Assembly (NCBI GenBank): GCA_963575645.1
Contig: OY754464.1
Span: 66,128,948-66,192,947, forward strand
Length of the DNA stretch: 64,000 nt
Direction of reading: 5' to 3'
Source: Xanthostigma xanthostigma
Lineage: Eukaryota > Arthropoda > Insecta > Raphidioptera > Raphidiidae
The notes beneath the pieces are model-generated. The model searched no databases and was not told where the DNA came from. It saw nothing but the letters and a program-made list of their open reading frames with translations. The translations under genes and the position numbers were made by a program. Below, one piece after another: positions 48,701 to 60,103 of this stretch (the stretch's first letter is position 1; each line of letters opens with the position of its first letter).

Positions 48701-51700
48701 AATGACAATGATTATTTATTCCAATTTGAAAGCAATTAAATTTTTTGAAAATACCTGAAATCTAAATCATTCCTTCGCGTCAATTCCGAATTAGCGAGGT
48801 GATGCGTAAAATTTCCACGTAGTGAGGCGACGGCTCCCGACAAACCACCGAGTATTACGGGAGTACCGACATCCGACGCCATTATTCCCCTCGATGCTAC
48901 AGCGATTCCCACATGCTGATAATTAACATGATATTCCAACTGGAAATTGTGTAACTCCATCGCAACTATAAAAATATCAGAAAAAAGATGTAACGCGGTT
49001 AATATGTAAACATGTGAGCTCAAATTGGTTATATTCAGAAAAATTATGAACGTAAACTGACGTTTCTTATTCAAGCAATAGATGTATCGTGGTTGTGTGT
49101 ACCACACGCACACAGATGCAGTCACATCTACGTGATTTATGCTTGAACTCCCATGAATTCAAATCGCAGATCGAATGCGAAGCTGTTTACTGAGGCGTAG
49201 AATTTTACAAGATTTCGAAATTTAGTTTTAATAAATTTGTAATTTACGCCGCCGCTACTGCCATCTATGAATAGATACTCACATCATTATTATGTGGAAC
49301 GTGTACCCGTTATTTAATTTTGATTTTAACTATATTTTAAGCCTGAAATATGTGTGTGTGTTAGTGTGTGCATATTGGTAAGTGTTTAATGATCTGTTAT
49401 GATATACTTGTATATTATGGTACTCAAAATTCTCCGAATTATCTTCAATATATCGATAATAATCTCAGTGCAACCGCATTCAAAAAATAATTTTTCCAGT
49501 CAGAAATAATACAAAACGCTTTTATACATATACCTTTAGCTAATTTATTAAAAGTAGTTTCATTAATATGCGCACAATAGACAGTTTTTCTTTCGGTCTG
49601 AGCAATTATTTCTATATGAACAGGTTCGGCTGGTTTCAAATCGACTTTAGCATCTTTTAAAATATTTATAAGTTCATCGATTTTCACTGAGTCAGCACTA
49701 ATTTTCATTAATTTATTCAAAATCGATTCGGAAACGCCTCGAAGTTTCAAGAAAATTGCAAACTGTCCAAGCACTCTCCCAGCAGCGTAATTATTTACGG
49801 TTAAATAAAATACGTTTAGACGATCGGTTTTTGGATTTCCGACGAGAAACAGTTGCAACATAGAACCGAAGCCACGGTTTGAGTCAGCGTAATCAACTAG
49901 ATAGTTGCCGGTTACCCAAAACCGTTTGCTGTTCGGTGGTCGGATAAAACGAACGATTTGTGATGCCAAGCTTCCCCTACAATGAATATTGAAAAAATTG
50001 TATATCATATTATGTTGCCTTTATCAAAATTCATGCAAAGCTGCTAACTGAACGACTAATAGGTCACTCAAATTAACTGTAGATGGCAGCATCATGTCAA
50101 TTATATATCTTTGAGGTTATGAGACAATAAATTCACATTTCTCCAAGAAACTATCAGAACAAATTTGTTATTGAAAATAATATTAAATTGAAAATATGAA
50201 TTTTCATTAGACCCATACAACCCTGTCAATTAACGGTCTTAAATAAAATTGAAAAAGTTCAAAGATTATACTTACAAATGTTTATAGCATGGAAACGTTG
50301 TAAATTGCAAGCTATGTATAGTTGTATAGTAGAAATTATATAGATGTTCATCTTTTTCTGTTTGCATGAACCAATACAACGATAGTAGCCGGGCAGGTGT
50401 CGGTTGCGATATAAATAACATTGTAAAAGCAGCTACACGCATTTCTAAATGTTCAGTGCGATCTTCCAAAATTGGCCAATACGTTTGAAAAATCTGCAAA
50501 CATTTAACTTTCTAAAATTGTTTCTCTGGGATTCCATCTAGAAATGAAAGATATATTGGACACATGCCAAAAAAGAGGAACGATTTTTGTAGATTTCGCC
50601 GCTGGAGAGATACGTAAGGACTAGTGATGTGCCGGATCGTTAAAAATGTATATCCGCGGATACGGATCTGAATACGGATATTTGGTTTCAAGATCCGCGG
50701 ATACAGATACGGATCTTAACTTTCTTAGAGTACGCGGCGATAAATATTGCACATCGACCTTTGGAAAGAGACTGTTATGGGAAAAAGTTATTGACTTCTT
50801 TAAGAGTTAACTCTCATAACAGATTGTCTCTTTCCAAAGATCGAAGTGCAATATCTCATTATAAAGATAGTTTTTTATTAGTACCTTTGAATTATGTACT
50901 ATTGGTATGGTACTCACTACGATAAATTTTTGCAATATAAAGGTGCCAAATACGATTTTAAGAAATAAAAAATAATCTGAATGGAATTTAACAGTTTTTC
51001 ATTATTACCTAATCACCTATATATATAAAATTTCAGGTATGAATTGAAAATTAATAAGGTAAAAGATCCGCCATAAAACTAACGGATACGGATACGGACC
51101 TTTCTTCTCCCTCGGATATCTGCGGATACGGATATCCGGCACATCACTAGTAAGGACCAAACATTAAAGGGATATGAAGCAAAAAACTGTCATTGAGATA
51201 CCTTGAATATGTTAACTAAAAGAAAAGTAAAATTTCATGGTAAATTAAAAATTCTACTGCTGTACACGAAGCTGGTTTTACCGCTGGTATCACTACTGGC
51301 ACTTGTGCTGGCTGGCTCGCTGGCTGCGAAGATGAATATGACGTCACTGTGGACTTGCATGCGCAGTTACAAGATATCTTTCAAAATTAGAATCGGGGCT
51401 AGTTTTCGTGCTTGTTTGTCTGCTTGTTATGAGCATCGTGTGAAGCGAGAACATAAAATCCATCACGAAACCTAGCGCCATAGCACGCTTGAAACCTAGC
51501 GGCAAATCCAGCCTCGTGTCCAACGGTTTTTATACTAGATAGGTTCGTACAGAAAACAGCGTACTTATTCGAACTTTTTAAAAAACATCAATTTTTGCGC
51601 CGCATGCGGAGATTTGTCTCCTTAACATTCATATTCTATGACACTACTATTCAAATATCCATTGAAAAGGATGAAAAAAAAATTACCGTTGTTGGTGTGA

Positions 51701-54700
51701 GTGGAGCAAGATCCATCGATGCCCAAACGGCAAGAAAGCGGAGATGTAATGAATGTTCACTTCCTTTCATTATTACTGGAGTTAAGTACTGAACAACTGA
51801 ACCCAACTGAAGGTTGCTTAAACCTTCCAAATATAGCATTTTTAGTTCGAAATCTTTGCTCTCTAAAAAAAAAAAAAACGATACCATTGTGACTCCCAAA
51901 GTTTTTGGAACATGTTCAAAAATGATTTTACAGGTCTTTACATTTGCCTAATTAAAAAAAATAATACATTTTTAGATATAAGTATTTTTTCGAAATTGCA
52001 TTCGGGTATTTAAAAAAAATAGCACAGCGCAAACAAACTCTACGCGCGTTATTGTATTATGCAATTTTAAAGCCACTCTGATTGGCAGATTCAAACGAAT
52101 ACCGGTTCATTATGTGCCAATAAGGTCGTAGATCACGACCGCACGAAATCTCAATTGTGCTACTTCAAGTAATTACACGGAATTTCAGTGTAAATATTCC
52201 ACGATTTTACAGTTTAAACGACGATAAGCGGTTTTGACTTTTGACTGCGCTATTAAATATTTTAGTTTGTATGTTTACCTGAAAAGGCATCAAAGTATTT
52301 TTTCACATATTTTTCAAACGTTTCCAACGTACATTTTTTGTTTGCCAACGTTCTAAATGTTAAAGTAGCAAAACTTAAAACGGCCGATTTTTTTACGTTA
52401 AACGGTATATCGATATTCGAGTCCAACAATTGTTCGTAAATCGTTAACAAATTTTCACTTGGAAATTCCATATAAAAAGGAAATGTGCTCAACAATTTAA
52501 TGGCTGTTATATCTTTCATTTTTTTCGATGCTATTAACTCTTTAATAAATATCGCAGAAGCTTCTGAACCAATTTGTGGCAGCAGTTCCAAAAATATATT
52601 CGTTTTGGTTTCTAATTGATAACTCGTACCGATACCAATTTCTGCATAAATTTGTTTAAGACTATCCAAATCTAAATTTTTCATGTTGAAAAAAAGTTTT
52701 TCTGGGATTTTGTTGTGAACATTTTTTGGATTTTTTATCAAATCATTATCGTCAAAACTAGTTGTTAACGATTCTAAATCATGCAAGATATCCGAAATTC
52801 TTTTATTTTGCGTTATTTTTTCGCGTCCAAATGTATAATCAAAAGTGTTGATTTCAAAAGTTAGAGTGTGCAGTTGTAGTTTTTGTGCATTTTCCGGTAC
52901 TACGGCCGCTGCTGTAATTTCTTTCCACTGTATAGTCTGACTGCAAAAAAAAAACACTTTGTAAGTACTCAAGTTCTCGATCTAAAACATTTTAGAATCG
53001 GTCTACTGATAAATGCATTGTTATTTGTTTAATTACCGATTATTGAAGTTAGAAAAATGAAAAACTCCCAATTTTAACTTTTGTTTTGTGTGAATTTACA
53101 GAATTGTGACGTCACACCGTGTCGACTACATTAATTATGATTCTGTTTAATAAGATTGGTGTTTTTACGAGTATTATTTTATTATTGTTGTCGAACGTGA
53201 CTTCATTGTTCAAACATCACTTAGTGCCTGAGATCAAAAATAATGTAAAGGCCGCTGTACACGAGGCTAGAAACGCTGCTAGATTCCTTGCTATTTTTGC
53301 CTACTAGTTTTTTAGCGCTGGTTTTCTTGATTGCTGTTATGTACTCGCTTCACACGAGACGTCTTTTCAAGCTTGTTTTGTAAATAAATCCAAAGAGTGA
53401 CAGTTCAAATATAAACACAGAGCAAAGCGTGTCTGTTGTCTGACTCTCAGTAGAATGACGCCATGTTGGTTTGTGGGCGTTTGTTCAAGTCGCCCACGTG
53501 ACAAGATACTACTTCTTGATTAGTTCTTGCTCATACCTAGCAGCGGACTTAGCAAGGAAAATAGCTCCTGTTCTAATTTTAAAACCTATCTTGTGAGCTA
53601 GCGGCGAGCCCGCAGTGACGTCATTTCCAACTTCGTACCCAGTCTACCGGCCAGCAGAACTCCAAGCAGTGTTTCTATCCTCGTATGCAGCGGCCTTAAG
53701 CTTGACTAAACACTTTGAAACATTGAAACATCAATCTGCACGCGACAACGCATGCGCTGAGACAGGGTGTTCTGACGTCACAATGCTGTAGTTCTTTTGA
53801 AATTATATAATAATTAGAATAGAAATAATTTATCGCAATCAAATGAAAACTTTTATTATGATGATTAATACGAAGCTAGTAAATCGGCAAAAATTGACCT
53901 TTACTTAAGACATTATTTAATCTTTTTTTTATTTTTATTGTTTTTCTGTTACTTTTATATAATTTAAGGACAGATGGAAGACCAATTCGTATGGATTGAA
54001 TCTGGTCCGATTGCCTTAGCAATAAATTATTTCTATTCTATTCTATATAATTACCTTGTAACTGAAAAAAACGCATCGCCGAGAGCTTCAAATGGTTGAA
54101 CATAAACTCCGCCATTGGCGCTGATGTCTTTAATAAGAATAACATTATTCTCTACTTCAAGCGCGTAGTGTCTTTCACTGTTCATAATAATTTGTTCTTT
54201 ATGATTGTACGGACAAATGAAAATCGGCGCACTACTCCAAATGTGAGCCGGGTAATTCTGACACTGCTTATGATCGATCGATTTACTAACCTTGACTGAA
54301 TTACTGTTTGCATCTTTTAGAATATTATATTCCACTATACATGCTCCAAAAATAGTATTCTATAAAATAAAATTTAATCGGCAATTATGCACGTTCAGCC
54401 GTATGAATCAAGTTCACTTTACCATGCGTAAAGAAGTTTCATGTCAAAAATACGATTATCAAATGTTCGGTGAATATTTTCGTACCTCAGCCGAATAAAA
54501 CGCTGCTGGAGACAAATGTTTTAAGTCTAATTGCAAAATAGAAGCGATTCCTCTTTTAAGATTTTTTATCCAAGGCGGCTCATCGAGTTCCAAACCAATA
54601 TTAGCAATTAATCCGTCCACATAATACACTGAAAACGGTTGGGTCAGTTGTTCTATCTTCTCAATCGACTGAGATTTAACGTCCGGCACCGAATCGGCAG

Positions 54701-55684
54701 GCCCGTTGTATAATTTTACCGATACATCGCTTAACTAAAAAAAATTGGTTGTCTGTAAAGTCGGTTTACGGACGATAGTTTTACGTGATAACGTATTCCG
54801 TAATACATAACCTAAATTTTAGTAGCTGTCAAACTTGGGCCGAAGCATACTGCGCTCTCGCGTGCACGCACAGGGTCAGGCGGAACGTTACACTTTTTCG
54901 TGCGTGCAGCTGGTGTTTCATCAATTTATAAGACGTTATCAAGTCAAAAATAAAAATTGTATTTTCTCAGCGAGTCAAAACTCTTCAATACAAATTATTA
55001 CAATTTTATTTATGATACAAGCAGCTCCCGATTTACGAGTTTTCTTTGAGTATCAACAAAAAATCGAAAATATGAACATTAAGTTAATCGAGTTACCATA
55101 CACACTGATTGTGTCACATACAGTCGATACAGGATACAAAATATGTTTACATACTCAGTTTTGATGTACAATAAAACACTGAGGACTGAGGAGCAATACA
55201 TCAATAACATTTTTATGGGTTCGAATCTAGTAAAGGACATTGTATAAGAAAACAAAACTCAACCTGAATGTAGGATATGTTTCCACCTCCGACAACCGTA
55301 ATGACCGATGTCAATTCCCATTGAGAATAGGCATGTTGTGGCTCCAAAGCTCCGGTACTTATCTTGGCTTTGTAATTATACTTCCAGGTGTTTCCAGCCG
55401 GAAACAGTGATAATTGTTCTCCAGGATTTTCAGCATCGCAAAAGGCAATCGTTACAAATATGAAAATTGTTATTCTACCTAAATAAACAAAATATAATCT
55501 GGGAAAACAAGAAAATTCGAAAAATAATACTCTCAACAACGAGGGGTTTACAAATCAAATTCAACGAAATTTTTACGAAACTGTTCCATAATAAGGTTTT
55601 CCAGGAACTAATAGAAATACCAATGATTATCTGTTTTTATATTATGAATTTGTAATTTTCCTGTTTACCATAATATAATGGCAT
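41060..55684 (-). CDS. Vitellogenin-like large lipid transfer protein with VWD region (cv-d-like), whole gene
   Basis: Coding exons in order: 55684-55669, 55478-55264, 54734-54486, 54359-54055, 52940-52279, 51862-51687, 50493-50276, 49976-49534, 48965-48755, 47601-47289, 46411-46281, 45635-45470, 45317-45093, 45008-44835, 43593-43423, 42721-42451, 42227-41942 and 41204-41060. They total 4377 nt (1458 aa plus stop) with all phases consistent. The first 21 residues form a signal peptide (ITIFIFVTIAFCDA, cleavage probably before ENPG). A vitellogenin-type lipid transfer module, a beta-rich middle part and a C-terminal VWD region follow. There is no polyserine tract and no clear RxxR furin site, so a yolk vitellogenin is less likely than a vitellogenin-like protein such as Drosophila crossveinless d. 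That assignment is inference. Other large lipid transfer proteins with VWD (clotting protein, apolipophorin) are alternatives. A polyA signal lies at 40966-40961. Confidence 0.88.
41366..41660. mobile_element. Rearranged Tc1-type transposase fragment
   Basis: On the plus strand GWKHVLFSDETRVCVKPSNG can be read at about 41378-41440, matching the Tc1-family VLFSDESRF region with its catalytic Asp. An inverted partial copy of GTTTTCTGATGAA follows near 41624-41650, so the piece is internally rearranged. It is not a complete gene. Confidence 0.65.
41667..41868. mobile_element. GC-rich hAT MITE with 8-bp duplication
   Basis: CAGGGCCCGATC ... GATCGGGCCCTG is flanked by TCTTAAAT on both sides (41659-41666 and 41869-41876). 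The length is 202 bp, in the last intron of the vitellogenin-like gene. Confidence 0.92.
42790..43094. mobile_element. Palindromic AT-rich element
   Basis: Arms of about 145 bp, from AATAAATATAGTTTAAAAAA and its complement in to the GCGTGGGGCGCT centre near 42930-42970, are nearly self-complementary. Confidence 0.8.
43153..43245 (-). repeat. tRNA-Leu-like SINE head or pseudogene
   Basis: The minus strand reads TTAGCCGTGCGGTCTAAGGC (box A, very close to tRNA-Leu) and GGGTTCTAATCCCGTCCACG (box B), with a long variable region between. A (CATA)n tract lies near 43313 on the plus strand. No clean 7-bp acceptor stem was found. Confidence 0.6.
43423..48965 (-). CDS. Vitellogenin-like protein exons 9-15: middle beta-rich region
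   Basis: Seven exons (48965-48755, 47601-47289, 46411-46281, 45635-45470, 45317-45093, 45008-44835, 43593-43423) encode about residues 762-1225. Blocks include VNYQHVGIAVASRGIMASD, SCTNCHSEHVLRKN (a CxxC pair), GEPNLHTLDAVFLLERSNG and AHGQIKLPEWKPDLFSVEP. Three of these exons are not visible as long ORFs and were placed from splice sites and phase. Exon 12 ends at a weak donor (GTTAAA after 45470), the least certain junction in the gene. Confidence 0.8.
43594..44834. other. Intron between exons 15 and 14 of the vitellogenin-like gene
   Basis: No element or exon-like frame was recognised. The 74-codon frames on each strand (43855-44079, 44213-44437) match nothing that I know. Confidence 0.45.
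46592..47160 (-). mobile_element. Deleted mariner/Tc-type element with TIRs
   Basis: The ends CAGTATGTAAACGCGTAAGG and its complement (CCTTACGTGTTTACATACTG) lie between TA dinucleotides. Inside, on the minus strand (46942-46800), QISPPIRVEPNDIGSLIYQ ... PVRQFLNEMFPNRW is a transposase piece without the other catalytic blocks. Confidence 0.82.
47660..48300 (+). mobile_element. 3' end of a Penelope-like element with GIY-YIG domain
   Basis: The frame 47699-48016 includes SGVYQLNCCSCPKTYIGQTG and RAFKTRIKDHQ, the GIY-YIG endonuclease core with its CxxC insert as found at the Penelope C-terminus. A frameshift near 48005 cuts the frame; in another frame INKRKNSSNLLN continues as these proteins usually do. 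The trailing GATGAAGCTGCTGTGACAGC and GAAACATATGT piece is typical of Penelope 3' ends. The reverse transcriptase part is absent. Confidence 0.85.
48401..48466. mobile_element. Tiny pogo-like MITE
   Basis: CAGTAAAAACTCGATAACTT and AACTTATCGAGGTTCTACTG form imperfect inverted ends 66 bp apart, as in pogo/Tigger-derived MITEs. Confidence 0.55.
49534..55684 (-). CDS. Vitellogenin-like protein exons 1-8: signal peptide and lipid transfer module
   Basis: Exon 1 is a 16-nt micro-exon (ATG at 55684) that completes the signal peptide with exon 2, which was found by phase and a GTAAAC donor. Exon 2 gives FPAGNTWKYNYKAKISTG, the typical first strands of Vitellogenin_N. Exon 5 (662 nt) encodes the helical part, with repeated amphipathic segments such as DLDSLKQIYAEIGIGTSY and ELLPQIGSEASAIFIKELI, and exons 6-7 continue it (HLEMRVAAFTMLF). 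Exon 8 begins GSLASQIVRFIRPPN, as in the DUF1943 sheet region. Together these cover about residues 1-761. Confidence 0.88.
50622..51149. mobile_element. Palindromic hAT MITE, copy 4
   Basis: It has the same termini, flanked by exact GTAAGGAC (50614-50621 and 51150-51157). It serves as the empty-site reference for the nested insertion in copy 2. Confidence 0.93.
51260..51532. mobile_element. Diverged Harbinger-like MITE fragment
   Basis: GCTGTACACGAAGCTGG at the left and CAAATCCAGCCTCGTGTCCA at the right correspond to the ends of the 6901 family. Internal ATGACGTCACTG is also shared. The ends are mutated. Confidence 0.6.
53249..53696. mobile_element. Harbinger-like MITE with TAA duplication
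   Basis: AGGCCGCTGTACACGAGGC ... TCGTATGCAGCGGCCT is flanked by TAA on both sides. The length is 448 bp. It shares ATGACGTCATTTCC-like and CAAGCTTGTTTTG interior blocks with 6901-7336. Confidence 0.82.
53920..54048 (+). repeat. Probable non-LTR retrotransposon 3' tail
   Basis: It reads GACAGATGGAAGACC ... GCAATAAATTATTTC and ends in TCTAT repeats. That end shape resembles insect LINE tails. There is no coding part. Confidence 0.4.
54744..54945 (-). mobile_element. T-run-targeting MITE, copy 4, beside an acceptor of the vitellogenin-like gene
   Basis: Its ATTGGTTGTCTG end is separated from the acceptor AG of exon 3 (54736-54735) by seven Ts in transcript sense. The polypyrimidine tract therefore runs straight into the element, and the branch point must lie within it. 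Confidence 0.85.
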
Positions 55685-56171
55685 ATTCTACGAAATAATG
55701 AAACATTTTATATATCTATTACATTCAGAAACGTTTAAAAAAAACAAAAAATTATTTGTAAACAAATCCTTCATTTGTTAAATATATTTCAGACAGTAGC
55801 GACTCGTGGCTCTTTAATAATGGGGGCGTGACTTCTTAATATTAATTAATTTAGGATCCTATTAATCCATTTTCAGTAGTCTTTATTCGACACCTGCTAG
55901 AACCCGTCGTATTTACATTATTTTTCTGGATGGTTCCGGTAATCTGGCAGTGTTCCGAAGCGAGAAATTCTGCAGTACTACGGATACATTATTTTAGTTA
56001 CACACTCATATTATGTACTTTTATTATTTATCAACCCTTCACTTGTGATAATGTCGTTTTTTACAGAAAAATATCTTGACTCGATAGTCGGATATATTTT
56101 CTTTTTTTAAACTTCGAGAGCCATCCTATCACCGGGAACACTGCAGTCTTTAGGGCTTATTGTGCTATCTC

Positions 56172-56501
56172 TCAATCTCTTATATCACTCGATCCAGTAT
56201 CCTCGTTCCTTGTATTAGCTTGCATAGATCGTGAACTTGGTATTGTCTTCTCGATTGTCCATAAATTATGCCTTCTGCGACCCAGAGCCTCGCACTCGTA
56301 CAAGATATGATACACTGCTTCTGTCTGCAGTCTGCACTTTAAGTCCTCATTAAACAGTCTGATTCTTTGGAGGCGTATTTTTAGAGCACAATATTTTGTT
56401 AGGATCACTACGAGACAAAGATAGTCGAATAAAAAACACCCTAAACTTAAAATTTGGGTACCAAGTCTTAATAAAAACACGTTTTTTGATCTAGGTATCA
56501 T
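56172..56501 (-). pseudogene. LINE-type C-terminal fragment
   Basis: The frame ends with LQTEAVYHILYECEALGRRR, which looks like the C-terminal His/Cys-type region (EHLLxxCxALxxRR) after the reverse transcriptase of non-LTR elements. The N-terminal part of the frame is unrelated sequence. The reverse transcriptase itself is absent. Confidence 0.55.
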
Positions 56502-56734
56502 ACAATACCTAAAAATCGAGCAAGAAAATGAAATTACAAAGATCCTTATATTTGTATATATTTGCCTACTGTAACGAGTCGCTACTGATATGCTAGATCA
56601 TTCACTTCTCAGATTAGTATTATTATGATTTACGAACGTAAACTTAGTTTTAAGGTTTCTGCATCTATTATTTGTTTTTTATGCCTAATCCTGGAAAAGT
56701 TGTTATCACATTTTGCTTACGTAACCGCGTTTTA

Positions 56735-57301
56735 AGGCCCCTTCAACACGATGCTGGATTTCCTGCTCGCTAGCTAGCTTGAATTGAAGCAGAGAAGCTT
56801 GAAGTTTTACACGCTACGCTGTTGGATTATGACGTCCCTGATTGGTTCGCTGCTCGCTATCTTGCTATATTTGGGTGATAGGTTCAGTGCTATTTTTCAT
56901 GTAGCGCTGACTGCTAATTTGAGAATTTGACCAATTATGGCGTCATATTTTATAACGTGATATCGTCTGCCATTGTTGTAAAATCAAAATATAAATGGAC
57001 TAGACAAGAAATAAGTTTTCGTTTTGATTTTTTTCTTCTCTCTCGAAACTTTTCAATCATTATAAAAGTCATAGTAGCAATTTGTCTACGACGAATTATT
57101 TCTTGCATAACCATTACATCCATATTTAAGTTTTAAATATAAATGTCAACCTAGCAAAACAGCGAGCAAATAAGCAAGCTGCGTGTGAAGCGAAACTAGC
57201 AGCGCTCCCGACCAGCCACCAAGCAGAATAGCATTCATGGCAGCCTGCAAGACTTCAAGCAAGCTAGCGAGCAGGGAATCCAGCATCGTGTGAAGGGACC
57301 T
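56735..57301. mobile_element. Diverged Harbinger-like MITE
   Basis: AGGCCCCTTCAACACGATGC ... GCATCGTGTGAAGGGACC gives long subterminal inverted repeats rich in GCTAGC steps. It is distantly related to the 6901 family. The 3-bp duplication is not exact. Confidence 0.7.
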
Positions 57302-57950
57302 TACAAAGGGTCAAGTCACGTGAGTTTTGTTTATCTGGTAATTATGGAGACATTTTTTGCGAATGATCCCAATATGAACTCACATGGTCTACATATCAGC
57401 TCTCGCGACTACCCGTCACTCATACATTTTTTTGTGGATAATATTTTCAAAACTAGAAAACTAATTATTTTGTTTAATTTTTGTTGCATATATTTCGCGT
57501 ATAATATTTATCCTGAAAGATTATTAACAAATATAAAAAACAAATTAAAATTTGTTTATCATTTTGACATGAAATTAAAATTTTAAAAACAAGCGTTCGT
57601 TTTTCGTAAATCTGTATATGTTGGTAAACATAGTAAAAATAAACATTAAAAAATATGATTTGCTGATTTTGATATCACCACAAAAAAGTTTGGCTATTTT
57701 TCATTCATAAAAGATTATTTCTAATTATAATTATTTATCTTGTCAAACAATAGAACCTTCAGAATTAAAAACATTTTTTTGATTTTTTTTTTAAATATGC
57801 AAGCGGTCTGAACGTTAAAACCATGCTTGAGACAACTACCAAAAACAAAAAATAAAACGAAATTCCAATGTCCACTTTCTTCTGTTTCATGTTTGACCTG
57901 TTGCGTAAAATAAACAAATTTATCTGTCAGATTACGCATTTTATTTAAAA

Positions 57951-58160
57951 CTAGGCATTACCCGCGGCCTCGCTCAGATTAATGCCGGTGTCGACAGAAA
58001 CCCAGTTAGCTTTCCCGTTATTATTTTAAATATATTTCGAAATATTTCTAGTTGTTTACATTCAGAAAATATGACAATAATTACATATTCATAGTCAGGC
58101 GCGGAAAGCCTGTGGTAAGTGAGTCGTGTGATTACTTACCGCAGGGGGAGGGGGTGTAGA
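57951..58160 (-). mobile_element. Helitron 3' end fragment
   Basis: On the minus strand GCGAGGCCGCGGGTAATGCC is followed by TAG and T, giving a CTAG end at 57951 with a small GCG/CGC hairpin before it. No 5' TC end was found, so the fragment length is a guess. Confidence 0.55.
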
Positions 58161-58183
58161 TTGGAGAGTCATATAGTATATAC

Positions 58184-58705
58184 TAGTGATGTGCTGGATA
58201 TCCGTATCCGCGGATATCCGACGGAGAAGAAAGATCCGTATCCGTTAGTTTTTGGCGGATCTTTTATCTTATTAATTTTCAATTCAGAGATGAAATTTTA
58301 TATATATAGGTGATTAGGTAATAATGAAAACCTGTTAAATTCCATTCAGATTATTTTTTATTTTTTTAAATCGTATTTGGCACCTTTATATTGCAAACAT
58401 TTATCGTAGTGAGTACCATACTAATAGTACATAACTCAAAGGTACTAAATAAACTATCTTTATAATGAGATATTGCACATCGATCTTTGGAAAGAGACAA
58501 TCTGTTATGAGAGTTAACTCTTAAAGAGGTCAATAACTTTATCCCATTACAGATAGTCTCTTTCCAAGGTCGATGCGCAATATTTACCGCCGCGTACTCT
58601 AAGAAAGTTCAGATCCGTATTCGTATCCGCGGAGCTTGAAACCAAAAATCCGTATTCAGATCCGTATCCGCGGATATACATTTTTAACGATCCGGCACAT
58701 CACTA
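58184..58705. mobile_element. Palindromic hAT MITE, copy 5
   Basis: It has the same termini (one with CTGG for CCGG), with flanks GTATATAC and GTACATAC (7 of 8 match). It is in the orientation of copy 3. Confidence 0.92.
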
Positions 58706-59983
58706 GTACATACATAAACACAAAAATTACGAAACTTTTTAGCAAACCCGTGACGAATCTCAGTTTTCACATGTTTTTTTAACTCCAAAATAAAAAATAT
58801 CACACTTTAAAACATGTTCTTCAAAGTTTCATGGTAATCAAAAGTTCAGTCATTTGTGTAATAGAACACAAATCTTGTGAAAAATCCCTATGGTGAATTC
58901 ACCATACGAAATCTTCACGTGGTGAACTCTTAACATACACCACAGGTCTTCCGGCGCGCCTGTTCATAGTAGTCTGTAATTTATAACTGTTACAGAAACT
59001 TTATTTACTATCTTACGCGAGCGAAGTCTAATATTATAGTAGTCTTCACGTGTACAGTGTACTGAATTTCATTAAAATCGGATTAGATTTAAGAGTTATG
59101 GCGAAACACACAGTTCCTTTACAGTTTTATCAGTACAGTACTATTTTTAATTCGCCTTTCGATTATCCAACAAATATTGTAATCCGTCGGTTCTGTATAT
59201 GTCATGTTCTGTAGAGTATTTGTCAGTAAAATTTTTGCCGACGGGCACTCTGACTATTAAACCCAGCGATGAGTACATATTATATTTTGTGTCTCTTGGT
59301 GTTACCATATAATGTAATCCGTCACTTCCACTAATCCGACACCAGTTGGCTTTCGTGGAGGCGGATTAACAAGAGTACTATGTTGATAAATGTAAAGGAA
59401 ACGAAAATAACGATTTTTATCTTAAATGAAATGTATCTGAAGAAGAAAGCAGTCACCGAGAAATTTATAAAAAAAATCGATTTTTTATAAAAAACAAACA
59501 AAACATTAAAATTTACATTAAACAAAGAAAAAATAATCTTAATGAACAAAACACCGTCTTACCGATCAAGTCCATGACTTTTAAAAGACTAATTTGTATT
59601 TTGTTGACATCAAGTGATAAGTTGAAAAGAATGGCCTTTGACCTTGACTGACACTAAACATCACTGAATCCATTCATGCTATTATTCTTCCTATTTTCAC
59701 TGATTACTAATGCTGGGATGAAGCGCGTATTATCAGAGACGTATTAGGGAATTCTATGCAAAACCCGCGCTTATTATTCGTCCGCGTGTGCTATAAAGTA
59801 GCCACCGCGGATCGACCTGTCAAATGGATCTCCTTCAGCTTTACTAGCTCGTCCGACGCTCTTGGGGAGAAGGTGTACACGAGCATTTTCTACAAAATAT
59901 GTCTTACACATTTTTTCTTTAAATTGAATAATTTCGGTGCGAATTCAAGCGTTATTGACAAAATTTTGATTTTTCGCAATTAG
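58706..59983. other. Intergenic, nothing recognised
   Basis: I could not assign any frame or repeat here. The open frames at 59331-59549 and 59756-59983 have no family resemblance. Confidence 0.45.
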
Positions 59984-60103
59984 AGGCCATTCAAGTATTA
60001 CGTAATCAGAATTTTAGTAATTTTTGACCCCCTCCTCTCCCTTGTCAACAAAAGTAAGCAAAGCTCTTACCCCCCCCTTTGCTTACGTAAACATTGATAT
60101 ATA

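Noticed and set aside
54835-55164. 109-codon plus-strand frame
   Set aside because: It begins within a MITE and runs through intron sequence; no domain seen.
41060-55684. Yolk vitellogenin proper
   Set aside because: No polyserine tract or furin site was seen and the length is about 1458 aa, so a vitellogenin-like protein is preferred.
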